From: Rachicladosporium sp. CCFEE 5018
Taxonomy: Eukaryota; Ascomycota; Dothideomycetes; Cladosporiales; Cladosporiaceae
DNA length: 64,000 nucleotides
Direction: 5' to 3'
NCBI GenBank assembly: GCA_002077045.2
Contig: KZ111154.1
Span: 850,023-914,022, forward strand
Part shown: one piece after another, positions 1-11,182 of the stretch
Layout: every line of letters begins with the position of its first letter
Position numbering within the stretch: the first letter of the stretch is position 1
Notes under the pieces: model-generated
What the model saw: the letters and a program-made list of their open reading frames with translations, nothing else
What the model was told of the DNA's origin: nothing
Databases searched by the model: none
Program-made: the position numbers and the translations under genes

Positions 1-620
1 CGGTGGACTTGAGGAAGTGCTGAGAGACGGCTTCGGCGGAGGACATGTCAGGTTGACCGTTGGCGGCTAGACAACGTTAGTACGACTGCTGGACATCTTG
101 TTGCTTCCAGCACGCGTGCATACTGACAGAACTTCGTATCGTCATCTCTCGCAATGCCCGCATTATTCACCAGCAACTGAATTCCTCTTGGCTCTTTCTC
201 GCCCAAATCCTTCGCCAGCTTGATCGCGCCGTCCCTACTGCTCACGTCGCCGGCCAAAGCATGCAGACTGCCGGAGCCAGTGTTGTACTTTTCCACGGTT
301 TGCTTGAGCACCTCCTCACGGCGCCCGGTAATATATACTTTGGCGCCGTTGCTCACAAGACCTTGCGTGATCATGAGGCCAATGCCTGTGCCACCTCCTG
401 TTACCACCGCAGTGACGTGGGAGACGTCGAAGAGGGCGCTCCTGTTGAGCTCATCGTTGGTGCGTTGGGCTGAGGTGGAGTCAGCGTCACCCTGCTTGGA
501 AGAGATCGATGACTTACAAGACATATTGGCGCGTTGTAGAGTGACGAAACCAGCGCGTGAAGTCACTCTTGTTAGTGGACGAGATGAACAGGACGCAGTG
601 CGAGAGAAATGAGAGAGCAT
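1..620 (-). CDS. Short-chain dehydrogenase/reductase, copy A (3' part beyond window)
   Basis: Classical SDR, an NAD(P)-dependent oxidoreductase of unknown substrate. Exons on the minus strand are 620..128 and 66..1; the coding end lies beyond the window. The intron starts with GTCAGT and ends CTAACGTTGTCTAG. The cofactor motif TGGGTGIG is at residues 74-81 and NNAG follows further on; the catalytic YxxxK falls outside the window. I chose the start at 620 (MLSHFSRT) because it is shared with copy B. The Ser/Arg-rich first 30 residues could be a mitochondrial presequence, with a possible cytosolic start at MSCKSS. One cofactor-domain residue differs from copy B (TQG versus TQA). It is transcribed away from the neighbouring NACHT gene. 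Confidence 0.85.
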
Positions 621-1304
621 AGCGGAGAACGAAGCTATACAATACAAAAAGACCTCCTACTTCACTCTACTCGCCTCTCCATCATTGGCATTGGAAGCTT
701 CAGGCGCGTCCAGTCAACTTCAGCTCATGGTGACGTTGCGGTGTTGACAGCCAACGTCATGACGAGCGGAGGCGTTCGATGCTGCTCGGCGCGCGTACGG
801 CACGAAGTCCTGCCCTGAATGGGGTATTCGAGTGCTATGAGCGTCACAGCGCTAGCCAATCTTGAGCGATCGGATATTGTGAGGCATGACAATGGAGCAC
901 ACAGCATTGCTTGAGATGCAGTCGATGGTCCGGTGGTCCGTGCATCGGCGGGCTTTCGAGTTTCGACGTGGAGCTCGAAGTCACCGTTGTACTTCTACGG
1001 TGACTAGCTCGAGAACATGCGGGTGCTTCTTCAAGTATGTAGGCTAGACATAGCATACATAGTGCCACCGGAAACGCACTCGGCGTACCTTTCGGCTGCG
1101 GCAAAGCTCAGGTGATGAGCTGTGTGACCAACTAGCGTTGCGATGCTCAGCCCCAGGCAATCACTCTTTCCACACAAGCCTCTCCCTACTCTAGAGCCGT
1201 CAAATTGAATCTCTGATAGTCGCGGCTGGTAGATCCTTTTCGCTGACAATGTAGGAAGGCGCCGGACAGATGTGGATAACGGATAACGGATCCTCTACTC
1301 ATCG
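621..1304. promoter_or_regulatory. Divergent intergenic region, SDR / NACHT (copy A)
   Basis: About 680 bp between two outward-facing starts, so it should hold both promoters. It aligns only patchily to 31083-31736, with clear indels, and is much more diverged than the adjacent SDR exons. I saw no convincing gene or repeat. Confidence 0.5.
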
Positions 1305-3536
1305 ATGGCTGACCCCGTCTCGATTACCGGACTAGTGCTTCAAGTAGGCGTACTACTGAAGCAGCTTGTCGAATATGGCACAGCTGTCAAGGGCGCCCAA
1401 GGCGAGATTGGAAGGCTCCGGACTGAGTTATACGCTGTCAAGGGTGTGCTACGAGACCTTGAGACTGCGCAGGAGGATGCTGGAAAGCGTCCGCTGAAGC
1501 GTGAGCTAAGCGAGACGTTTACCACAGCAGCTACTGTTCTCGGCGAGTTGGCACGCAAGCTCGACGGCACGAAACAAAGCAGAATCAAATCTCTTGTCTG
1601 GCCGTTCGACAAGCCAGAGTGCAACGAGATACTTGGCAAACTGGAAAGAGTGAAAACGTGGCTCATGCTGTACAGTATGGGCGAGCAGCAGGCCGGCATT
1701 GGCTTACTTAAGGACAACTTACAGGACTTGACCATCACCGTCCAGGAAGACATTGCGGACCGTGGAGCGAGGCTCCAGCTCGACGAACAGCAGGCCATTT
1801 CACGTATTCTCGCTTCGCCGCCATCCGAAGCAGTGCACACCAAAGCATGCTCTGCATGGCAGGGCGTTAGTCCCGGCGCGTGGTTCCTTGACGGACACCT
1901 GCGAAGCTGGCTCTCCGATGCCCACCCGCCCAGCAATATGCTGTTGCTGAGTGGTTTGTCGGGCTCCGGCAAGACCATTTTGATGTCTCGAGCAGCGGAG
2001 TGGGCACCATCATTAAACCCGAGCAGTACGAATCTTCTCATTGCGAGGCACTACTGCCTGTACAATGATGAAAAGTCACAGAAAGTCACACAAATACTTG
2101 GCTCGCTAGTAGCGCAGCTCGCGCAACACACGCCCTCTATACTCGATCATCTTGATCCCAAGCCGACAGCAGAAAAGCAGCCGGAGGCTGCGCAGCTGGA
2201 GACATGCATTGCGACTGCAGCTGCAGACGGCCAAGTCGTCCTGCTCGTTGATGCTTTGAATGAGAGCATGGACCGGAACGCAATCTGGCAGAGCCTGGCA
2301 GGTATTGCAGCCAGCTGCGCCAACATGAGGATCATCGTGAGCAGCACTCCAGGTGTAAGCGACATCCTTGACGACAACGCGACGTGTTTGCAGGTGAATA
2401 TGGCGGTTGATCGGTCCACACCTGATATGGCCGTCTTCGTTGATCAGCACATCGCGCACAGCAAGGTACTGCAGCGACTGCCGTCCGAAGAGGTCCGAGA
2501 CGCTTTGCTTAAGAAGGCAAATGGCTCTTTCCGTTGGCTCGAACTTCAGATGCAGTACGTCGCCGCGCAGCCAACGGCCAGGAGAGCTATGCGAGCACTT
2601 CAGAGCACACCTGCGACCCTAGACGCGGCATATGCGGCTGTCCTCTCCCGTGTACCAACGGAGTCGCGCGAAATGGTCAAGGAAGCACTTGCGTGGGTCG
2701 CCTTCGCCAGCGAATCCTTGACGTTACTTGAATTGAACGAAGCTGTCGTCATCGAAGATGACCAGGTAGACATCGACAACACTTATCGGCTTGTGCCGCC
2801 GGATGTTCTGCTAAAACTATGTCATGGATTTCTGGACTGCAGTCCGACCACATCGGTTGTCACATTCGCACATGAGTCCGTGTCGACCTTCCTACGAGTC
2901 ACTACATCAGGTGACAACGATGATGCGTATTGGCACCTCGATATGGACATCTGGTCACGCTGCATCGTGCGAAAGTGTCTCACATATCTTCTGATGAAAC
3001 CGTTCCAGCAAGACATAACAACACTAGGTGAGCTGAGGCATCTGGACGCCACTTATCCGCTAATGCACTTCGCAAGTACGCGCTGGATATGCGACGTCCA
3101 ACGTGGCGGCAAGCTTGACACGGCGGAACTCGATCTCGTGAAGAGATTTTTCATGGTATATCGGTCATCGAGGACTGAGGAGTACATCGGACCCTTCGGG
3201 TACCGCATTCACGAAACTCCTTCGTCCGACGATGACTCGCTCGACATAGAACTCCATCTCTGGAGGCGCTTCCAGCTGTTTGAGGTGACGTTTTCCTGGC
3301 TCGGTGTTGTCTCGTACGAGCCGGAAAGCTCGATCCTGAGCGAGGAAGACGCGTTCGAGAAGCTGAAGTCGTCTCACGGACTCTCCCAGGTCCTCTACCT
3401 ACTCATGCGTGAAAGGCCTCCTGATCACGCACTAGAAGCAGGTCACCTTGCACACGCACCATCCCCGGCTTCGCCAAGGGTGTTCTACAAGTGTGTGAGC
3501 GCGCGCATGGCCACACGGCTATACCGAAGACCTTGA
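1305..3536 (+). CDS. HeLo-like/NACHT STAND (NLR-like) protein, copy A
   Basis: Intronless, 743 aa. The N-terminus (MADPVSITGLVLQV, residues 1 to about 115) resembles the helical HeLo-like domain at the front of fungal STAND proteins. A NACHT-type NTPase follows, with Walker A GLSGSGKT at residues 217-224 and Walker B VVLLVDALNES at 311-321. Such proteins act in non-self recognition and regulated cell death in fungi; a role here is inference. The C-terminus lacks the ankyrin repeats present in the paralog at 39651-42041 and ends in an unrelated Pro/Ala/Arg-rich tail, so it may be shortened. The direct counterpart in copy B is only a remnant (31737-32110, about 87% nucleotide identity). Confidence 0.85.
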   Translation: MADPVSITGLVLQVGVLLKQLVEYGTAVKGAQGEIGRLRTELYAVKGVLRDLETAQEDAGKRPLKRELSETFTTAATVLGELARKLDGTKQSRIKSLVWPFDKPECNEILGKLERVKTWLMLYSMGEQQAGIGLLKDNLQDLTITVQEDIADRGARLQLDEQQAISRILASPPSEAVHTKACSAWQGVSPGAWFLDGHLRSWLSDAHPPSNMLLLSGLSGSGKTILMSRAAEWAPSLNPSSTNLLIARHYCLYNDEKSQKVTQILGSLVAQLAQHTPSILDHLDPKPTAEKQPEAAQLETCIATAAADGQVVLLVDALNESMDRNAIWQSLAGIAASCANMRIIVSSTPGVSDILDDNATCLQVNMAVDRSTPDMAVFVDQHIAHSKVLQRLPSEEVRDALLKKANGSFRWLELQMQYVAAQPTARRAMRALQSTPATLDAAYAAVLSRVPTESREMVKEALAWVAFASESLTLLELNEAVVIEDDQVDIDNTYRLVPPDVLLKLCHGFLDCSPTTSVVTFAHESVSTFLRVTTSGDNDDAYWHLDMDIWSRCIVRKCLTYLLMKPFQQDITTLGELRHLDATYPLMHFASTRWICDVQRGGKLDTAELDLVKRFFMVYRSSRTEEYIGPFGYRIHETPSSDDDSLDIELHLWRRFQLFEVTFSWLGVVSYEPESSILSEEDAFEKLKSSHGLSQVLYLLMRERPPDHALEAGHLAHAPSPASPRVFYKCVSARMATRLYRRP

Positions 3537-3932
3537 GTGTACTAGGGGCTGTGTTCAAGTTCATGCTTGTTCCAACAGCATGGTGAATCTCATGGATCTG
3601 CCAGGAGTCTGCTAACAGAAGGACTCGGATCAAGAGAGCCCAATCCTGAAACTAGAGAATTCGAGATCGCAACCACAGCTTGTAGCGAAGTCGATCCACA
3701 GGCACTGCTCCCGTGGCAGACCGTCTTACCTAAGAAAGGTTATCACAAAAGACGTATAGACGGACGGGAGCAGTGTCGTCCGCTCCGAGGGGATATCGCA
3801 CCTCCGTGATAATAATCAAGATAAGGCTGTTTCGCCCAGGACAGTCGCCAGACCGATAGAGAAGCGATTGAAAGGTTGCACGAAGCACCGATACTCAACA
3901 GTCTATCCGCTATGCTACCCTTCATGCCTCAT
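3537..3932. other. Intergenic region between NACHT and PEX5 (convergent)
   Basis: About 400 bp between the 3' ends of two converging genes. It does not align to the sequence following PEX5 in copy B, so homology stops right at the PEX5 stop codon. This is one edge of the inverted block. No gene seen. Confidence 0.5.
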
Positions 3933-5944
3933 CTAAAACTCAAACTCCCCCCTCATCCCCTCCAAATCCATATCAACCCCCACCCGCTCCGCCAAATCCC
4001 TCCGTCCCATCTGCGTAAAAGTCCTCCTCAAAGTATCATACAAATTCGTGCTCTGATTCTGGCTCAGCATCCCCTCCACCACGCTATCAGGCACATCTCT
4101 CCCACTGCCATCCCTGAGCATCTCTGCGGCCTTAGCCCGCCCCTCAGCCTCGACGACTTTATGCATTGATAATGCGCCTAGGAGGTGCGAGGCGGCTTCT
4201 TCGAGGACGCCGAGGTTGATGCAGGAGACGCCAAGGTTGTACCGCGCGCGGACGAAGTTGGGGCGGATTTCGAGGGCGTGGCTGTAGGCGTCTATGGCCT
4301 CTTCTGACCTATTACTATTCGCCAGCGTGGCGCCTAGACGGTTCCAAAGCAGGTGTTCCGAGCCTTCCTGTTTCATGCTCCCGTGCTGCGCGGAGTTCAG
4401 AGCTGCGCCGAAACAGTCGACGGCTTTATCGTAGTCTTCGCTGCCGTAGAAGAGCACGCCGAGCCCGACTTGGACGTCTACGTCTACGTCCTCGCCTGCA
4501 GGGTGGAGTTGGGCAGCTTGTAAAAAGAGATTTGTGACGCGCTCGTGTAGGGCGTGGCGGTCTGTGAAGCCGAGTTCTTCTTCGGCTGTGGGATTCGGGG
4601 CGTTGATGGCGAGGGCGGGGTACTTGGTTAGGACCCAGTGTTCTAGGGATCGGTAGGCGAGGGAGTCGAAGGACTCGTTTGTATAGGATACTGCGAGGCC
4701 CATTAGGGCGCCGAGGTTATCGGGGTCGAGTTTTAGGGCTTGCTCGAGGGCGCGGATCGCTGGACTCTCTTTCTCGTTTTGCGCCTGAGCTTGCCCAAGT
4801 GCGACCCACGCTTCCGTGAAGTTCGAGTCCTTCTGTACTGCTGCTTCGAACGCTAGTGCCGCCAGACTAAGGTTCCCGCCTTCCCGCATGATCTTCTGCC
4901 CTTCTTCGAACGCATTCGGTACGTCTCTGAATATGTTGTCTTCCTCGAACATGTATTCCCCCAACTGCGGACTAGGATCGTAAGTCCTGAGTCCATCAAA
5001 GCCGTGCCCCATCCCGTCAAAGTCTTTCCACTGTTCGTACTCGTCACCAAGGTGCTGGAGGGCTTCTTCCTCGGCGAGCATGTCCCTGGATGCGTTAGTC
5101 TCGGCTTGGATTCCGCGCCAGATGGACTCGAAGTCGCCGTAGTTCGTTTCAGATCTGCAGCGTGTGAGCTGCAGATCGGGCTACAACTAACCAGGAGGAA
5201 TAGTGGGACTTACCGGTCTATGCCGTTCAATTCGTCCTCCATCGCCTTCTCCGCCTCTCGATCAAGCTCCTCCATTTGATCTCCCTCCTTCATCTGACTT
5301 AACTCCTCGAACTGCGCCTCCCAGTCCGTATCACTCAACTCTTGCACCCTCCCCTTGCCCTTTCCCATTGCCTCCATCGGCTGCTGCGCGTGTGCGGCGA
5401 ATCCGCCGCCATACATCGGCCGTTGCATACTCAAACCCATACCACCGCCGTACATAGGTCTCGAGTATGCCGAGTGCTGCATCTGCGGTCCTGCAGCTGT
5501 TATCGGACTCCCCGCTCGTTGACCCTGCTGTCTAAACTGCGCGAAATCTTGAGGTGAGAAGCCAGCCGGGCTGCCCTGTCTCAGTACGCTCTCCTGTGCT
5601 GCTAGAGCTGGCATCTGACTTCCAAACTCTCCTGCCCATGCACCACCACCTCCACCCCCGCCACCATACTGACTTTGCTCTATCCGCTCCGCCTCCCTTC
5701 TCAGCCCCTCCATCTGGAAACTCGGTAACTGCTCAGCGAACTGTGGAGTCTGTTGAGCGAAAGCTGCGAAAGCCGCATCTTCGCTCGCATTGTTTGCAAG
5801 CTGTGAGCGAAAGCCATTCAAGTGGTTGGGTTGTCGACTTGTAAGGCGATCTCGTTGTAATGAGTTGTCAACAGATGTCTGTTTCTGGAACTGTGAAAGC
5901 GGATTCGCGCCTGTAGAGCACTCGGGACCGGAGAGGAAGGACAT
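3933..5944 (-). CDS. PEX5: Peroxisomal import receptor PEX5, copy A
   Basis: Cytosolic receptor that binds C-terminal PTS1 signals through TPR repeats and cycles to the peroxisomal membrane. Exons on the minus strand are 5944..5214 and 5154..3933, with a 59-nt intron starting GTAAGT; total 650 aa. The N-terminus MSFLSGPECSTGANPLSQF carries the conserved cysteine (residue 9) used for monoubiquitination and recycling. A DWEAQFEEL motif (WxxxF/Y type, PEX13/14 binding) is near residue 210. Gly/Gln/Met-rich linkers follow. The TPR array covers roughly residues 300-620, with clear units such as EAWVALGQAQAQNEKE and NRLGATLANSNRSEEA. Same exon lengths as copy B. Confidence 0.95.
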
Positions 5945-6466
5945 CCTTGTGGTGTTGAGATGTAGTCAGAGTGGTGCGAGGCGAATCGATATTCACCCAG
6001 GTCTCGTGGTCGATGGAAGGCAGTCCACTAAGCCTGATCGTAGAGCTGGTATAGGCGCATGTCTCCTTGCAATTGCCTGCTTCTGCGAGGTCAAAGAGTC
6101 GTGCAGTCAATGAATTAGAAACCATACATGCACCGCTGCGGTCTCTCGACGTCAAAGGATGACATAACAATCCCCCGCCGACAGCCTCGGCAGCTTGAGT
6201 TGAGCCGCATTATTCACATGTCTAGGTCACGTGCCCATGTTCGTTCCTTCCACTCAGTATTGGATGGAAACGCTTGGTGTTGAGTGAAGAGCAGCCACTT
6301 TCGTAGCTATTGTATATACGCACCTCCCAGCTCTATGGTACACGCCTCCTGTTGCCGTTACACCACCGAGATCGTACACTTTCTTACACTTCGCCACTGA
6401 ATCCCTCTCTTGCTCTGCCGTGCTGTGTTGATCTGCCATACGTTCGGGGAACCGTAGTGCAGGGCT
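5945..6466. promoter_or_regulatory. PEX5 upstream region (copy A)
   Basis: About 520 bp between the PEX5 start and the 3' end of the upstream RRM gene on the same strand. It contains a CACGTG at 6228-6233; the matching site in copy B reads TACGTG. No gene recognised. Confidence 0.4.
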
Positions 6467-7962
6467 CTAGTACGGTGCTCCCTCACCATCTCCACCAGTG
6501 GGATTCGGCGCTCTCCTCTCTCTCGGCTCTCTTCGCTCTCTCCTCTCCCCACCAAAGTCCCCATCTCTCCTCTCTCGTCGCTCGCCGCCAAAGTCTCTTC
6601 TCTCACGCCTCTCGCCACCATCGCGGTTGTCTCTCCGTTGCACACCTCCATCCTCGCCACCATCACGATCGCGACCAGCGTTGGCACCCGAAAAGTCAAT
6701 TCGGAGTGCTCGGCCATACACAGCCTTGCTCTCGAGCTCTGCCTTGGCCTTCACAGCACTCTCAACATCGATGAAGTCGGCGTGTGCGAAACCTCTCGGT
6801 TGGCCGGTGCGGCGATCAATGGCGACACGGACGTCGAGCACGTTGCGGATGCTGCGGAAGAGGTCTGCTTGCATGTCAGTGACTGGACTATCCCAGGTTC
6901 AGATGCTCATTACGTACCGTTCAGATCCCTGTCGCTCATCTGGTAGCTCATATTGCCAATGAACAGCGTCTTGCTTGGTGGTGCGCTAGAGCGAGGCTTT
7001 CCATCTACCCTCTTCTCATGTCTCGCGTGATACTGCACAGCCATACGCCTACCCTGGAACACCTTCTGATCCAGATTTTGCATGGCCTGGTCTGCGCCTT
7101 CCTGTGTGGCCAGCTCAACATATCCGAAGCCCTTACTCAGCCCTCGGTTGTCTGTGACAATGCGCGAGTTCGTGACCTCGCCGAAGCGAGCAAACTCGGC
7201 TTCAAGCTGAGGTGCGGTGACTTCAAAGAACAAGTTGCCGATGTAGAGGATCCGGGAGGGTGAATTTTTCTGTCTCGTACTGCGCTTGGCGGGGACAGGC
7301 GTGAAGGGGTCGCGACGCTCAGGTCGTTCTTCGCGATCGCCGAGCTTTGTGGGAGGGACAGTGGTCTGACGGGGAGAGCCAGCTGTTCCAACAGCGCTGG
7401 CAGTGCTGCTGACTGCTGCGGTGGCGGAAGCCACTGCGGCGGAGGCTGTGGCTGCGGCTGCTGCGGCGGTCTCGGTCACCGTCTCAGCGGCAGATGAGAG
7501 GCCTTCCTGCGCGCGCCCAACGAGGGTGTTGGCTTGCTCGGGGACTTGCTCGGTCAGGCCACTGCTCGGGGCTGGTATGTCTGACTGGGCAGCATCGCTT
7601 GACTCGGTCGCCTCGGTGTGCAATGCTGTCTCTGTTTGACTCAATGGCTCTGATGTAGTACCCGATGCCTCTGCGACTGCGTCCTGTGCGTGTGCAGGCT
7701 CGCCCGTGGGAGGAACGTATGAAGGCTCATCCACATTGCTTGACTCGGTCGTGACTGCCTCATCTGATGCACTCGCCTCGACCGGTGATGCCTCTTCTCG
7801 CTTCGCATCCTCCTCTGCTCGCCATATCCGCGCTTGATGGAATGATCTCAAAAGAGGTGTGGGAGTTGATTTCGAGGAGGTCACGCGAGGAGTCGTCCGT
7901 ATTGAGGAGATGTGTCTGGTGGGCTGCGCTGATAGTGCGCGCACGGCGGCACGTCTTAGCAT
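6467..7962 (-). CDS. Two-RRM RNA-binding protein with mitochondrial-type leader, copy A
   Basis: Exons on the minus strand are 7962..6918 and 6864..6467; total 480 aa. The first ~45 residues are Arg/Ser-rich without acids (MLRRAAVRALSAQPTRHISS), like a mitochondrial presequence. A long Ala/Thr/Glu-rich spacer follows. RRM1 starts at RILYIGNLFFEV and carries RNP1-like KGFGYVEL. RRM2 starts at KTLFIGNMSYQM and has RGFAHADF. The 53-nt intron splits RRM2. The tail repeats GGERRERRD units, an Arg/Gly-type RNA-binding tail. Probably a mitochondrial or nucleolin-like RNA-binding protein; the precise role is unknown. Confidence 0.88.
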
Positions 7963-8369
7963 GAACCTATGCGAGCATCGTCAGTCACATGCTGCTTGAT
8001 GCATTGGGTTGCCTCGTTGCGTACATAGTGAAGATCTCTCAGTGTAGCTCAGTGGCTCGTGATCCGTTCGTGTTGCAGACTGCAAGCCCTTGGTCGCCGC
8101 GATGGGAGGTATGCGATGAGGAACGAGTGACAGGACAAGCAGTGAAGTGCAGTGTGTATGCTGGAGATGAAGACCTTCTCATACAATAGCCCCCCATAGC
8201 ATATTCTTGACGACACCTCCGAAGAAGCGGAACGTCCTCCGCACTACGAAACGTCGCCCATTCAGGACACGCAATTGACACGAGCTTGACTTGAACTGTA
8301 CACCACGACTCTGCCTCACGAGAGGTCGTCCAATGCCACCGCCGACACCGACATAATCACGACTTCACC
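7963..8369. promoter_or_regulatory. Divergent promoter, RRM protein / STT3 (copy A)
   Basis: About 400 bp between the divergent starts of the RRM gene and STT3. The pairing and spacing are kept in copy B (34766-35172, same size, inverted), so this looks like a stable shared bidirectional promoter. No other gene seen. Confidence 0.6.
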
Positions 8370-10893
8370 ATGGCTGTAGCCGACAGCCAATCCGTCCTGC
8401 CTAATGGCGCAGAGATGTTCTTTAAGGGCGAAACAGGACGGAACACTCGAGGACTGCTGCGTCTGATTATCTTGTGTACTATTGCAGCAGCAGCTGTTGC
8501 GAGCAGACTGTTCTCGGTCATCCGGTTCGAGAGCATCATTCATGAGTGTGAGTGGAGGTTCATTGTAGGTTTGGCAGCTGCCGAGACTGACCTATGCTTT
8601 CAATAGTCGACCCTTGGTTCAATTTCCGAGCAACAAAGTACCTCGTCCAACACGGCTTCTACAACTTCTGGGATTGGTTTGACGATCGTACGTCTTCCTC
8701 TCATGTCTTCACTTCCGTGTCAACACCCTACTGACATAATCCAGGAACATGGCACCCTCTCGGCCGCGTCACAGGCGGAACCCTGTACCCTGGCCTCATG
8801 GTCACCTCTGGGGCAATCTACCACGCCCTCCGTGCTCTCGCAATGCCAATCGACATCCGCAACATCTGTGTCCTGCTCGCTCCCGCCTTCTCGGGCCTCA
8901 CAGCTTTCGCAACATACCTCTTCACGACTGAGATGAGCACTTCCCCGTCCGCGGGCCTGCTGGCAGCAATATTCATGGGTATCGCGCCAGGGTACATCTC
9001 CAGAAGTGTAGCAGGGAGCTACGATAACGAGGCGATTGCGATCTTCCTGCTGGTGTTCACGTTCTATCTGTGGATCAAGGCTGTGAAGTTGGGGAGTGTG
9101 ATGTGGGGTGCTTTGACAGCACTGTTCTACGGATACATGGTCAGCGCTTGGGGTGGATATGTGTTCATCACGAACTTGCTGCCTCTGCATGCTTTCGTGC
9201 TGATCTGCATGGGCCGTTTCAGCCCGAGGCTGTACGTGAGCTACACGACTTGGTATGCTCTGGGGACATTGGCGAGCATGCAGATCCCCTTCGTTGGGTT
9301 TTTACCGATCAGGAGCAGTGATCATATGGCGGCTCTCGGTAAGTGTGATGCTGTCACTGTACCGGCCAGATCCCACACTGACAGTCACAGGCGTCTTCGG
9401 GTTGATCCAGCTTGTCGGCGGCACCGAGTACATCCGTCAACAGCTTCCCTCGAAGCAGTTCCAGACTTTACTCCGAGCGATGGTCCTGATCATCTTTGTC
9501 GTCGCCTTCGGTCTCCTGGTCCTGCTGACGGTTTCCGGGACGATCGCACCTTGGTCCGGCCGCTTCTACTCACTCTGGGACACTGGCTACGCCAAGATTC
9601 ACATCCCCATCATCGCATCCGTGTCTGAGCATCAGCCCACTGCATGGCCTGCGTTCTTCTTCGACTTGAACATGCTCATCTGGCTATTCCCGGCCGGTGT
9701 GTACATGTGCTTCCGTCAGCTCAAGGACGAGCAGGTCTTCATCGTAATATACGCGGTGCTGGCCAGCTACTTCGCTGGTGTGATGGTTCGTCTAATGCTA
9801 ACGCTCACGCCGGTCGTGTGCGTGGCTGCTGCTATGGCACTGTCGCAGATCCTGGACACGTTCACAGTGGCGACTGAGCCTGCGCCACCTGCTGCCGATG
9901 CCGCCAGCCAGAGTAATGGCCACCCCAACGGCTCTGCTAACATTTCCGCCAAGCTATCGTCCGCAATTCCGGACACGCTTCGCTCGACGAAATCACCGTT
10001 GGTTGGCATCTACTCCTACCTTTCCAAGTCCCTCATCACCGGCGCGGTCATATCCTACCTCCTCCTCTTCGTGCTCCACTGCACATGGGTGACCTCAAAC
10101 GCCTACTCGTCACCCTCCGTCGTCTTGGCCTCCAAGCTTCCGGACGGCAGCCAGCATATCATCGACGACTACCGTGAGGCCTACTACTGGCTTCGCCAAA
10201 ACACCGCGCAGAACGCGAAGGTGATGAGCTGGTGGGATTACGGCTACCAGATCGGAGGCATGGCTGACCGTCCAACGCTTGTCGATAACAACACTTGGAA
10301 CAACACGCACATCGCGACTGTCGGCAAGGCCATGAGCTCAAGGGAAGAGGTCAGCTGGCCCATCATGCGCCAGCATGAGGTGGACTACGTACTCGTCGTA
10401 TTTGGAGGATTGCTAGGCTACAGTGGCGACGACATCAACAAGTTCTTGTGGATGGTCAGAATCGCTGAAGGTCTGCCTTTCTACTTTCGCGAACCATTGT
10501 GACATTACTGACACCTTCATAGGCATCTGGCCCGATGAAGTCAAAGAACGCGACTTCTTCACCTCCCGTGGCGAGTACCGCGTCGACGACGGCGCAACGC
10601 CCACCATGCGCAATTCACTCATGTACAAGATGTCGTACTACAATTTCGACAAGCTATTCCCCGCCGGTCAAGCCCAGGATCGCGTGCGTGGGAGTAAGCT
10701 ACCTGCTCAAGGACCGGAGCTGAGCACCTTGGAGGAGGCGTTCACGAGTGAGAACTGGATTATCAGGATCTACAAGGTCAAGAAGCCTGACAATCTCGGG
10801 CGCGGATTGATCGAGGCTGGTCAATTCGACAAGGGAGGCAAGAAGAAGAAGGCGCCTAAGCGGAGGGGTGCTAGGGTGCTGAGGGTGGATTAA
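8370..10893 (+). CDS. STT3: Oligosaccharyltransferase catalytic subunit STT3, copy A
   Basis: Catalytic subunit of the ER oligosaccharyltransferase, which moves the lipid-linked glycan to Asn in N-X-S/T sequons. Five exons: 8370..8547, 8607..8687, 8745..9338, 9391..10470, 10523..10893; total 767 aa. The first catalytic acidic motif EFDPWFNF is at residues 59-66. Many membrane helices follow. The signature WWDYG is at residues 565-569, followed by DNNTWNNTH with sequons typical of the family. The C-terminus is Lys/Arg-rich (GGKKKKAPKRRGARVL). All splice phases match copy B exactly. STT3 is essential in yeast, and both copies look functional. Confidence 0.97.
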
Positions 10894-11182
10894 AAGGTGT
10901 TTTGTGATGTAGAGCGGTGGCAAAAAGTAGTGGGGTTGTATATGTACTCTGCCCACTTCATGCTGTCGTCCTTAACTTCGTCCTGACGATGCACGCCTTC
11001 CGCGTATCGTTGTAGCCTTGCCGTTCGTGAGGCATCCGAGGATGTCGCACGTGACGCCTAAACATCCACCTGGCCTGAGCTTCCATTGCTATCTACGCTG
11101 CATCGAAACATAATATCTCACAGTACTGTTTGCGAACCTTGCCTCACTTCTCACTGATCAATTGTCCACGACACAAGGCGCT
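10894..11182. promoter_or_regulatory. STT3 / OS-9 intergenic region (copy A)
   Basis: About 290 bp between tandem genes. Similarity to copy B ends near 10949, at the GTATATGTACTC string, which marks the second inversion edge. It contains CACGTGAC at 11048-11055, about 130 bp before the OS-9 start. A CACGTGAC also lies upstream of the copy B gene although the flanks are unrelated. Confidence 0.45.

Noticed and set aside
6498..6962. Long plus-strand Ser/Pro/Arg frame opposite the RRM gene
   Set aside because: It is the antisense of the GGERRERRD-coding region and RRM2; its composition follows from that.
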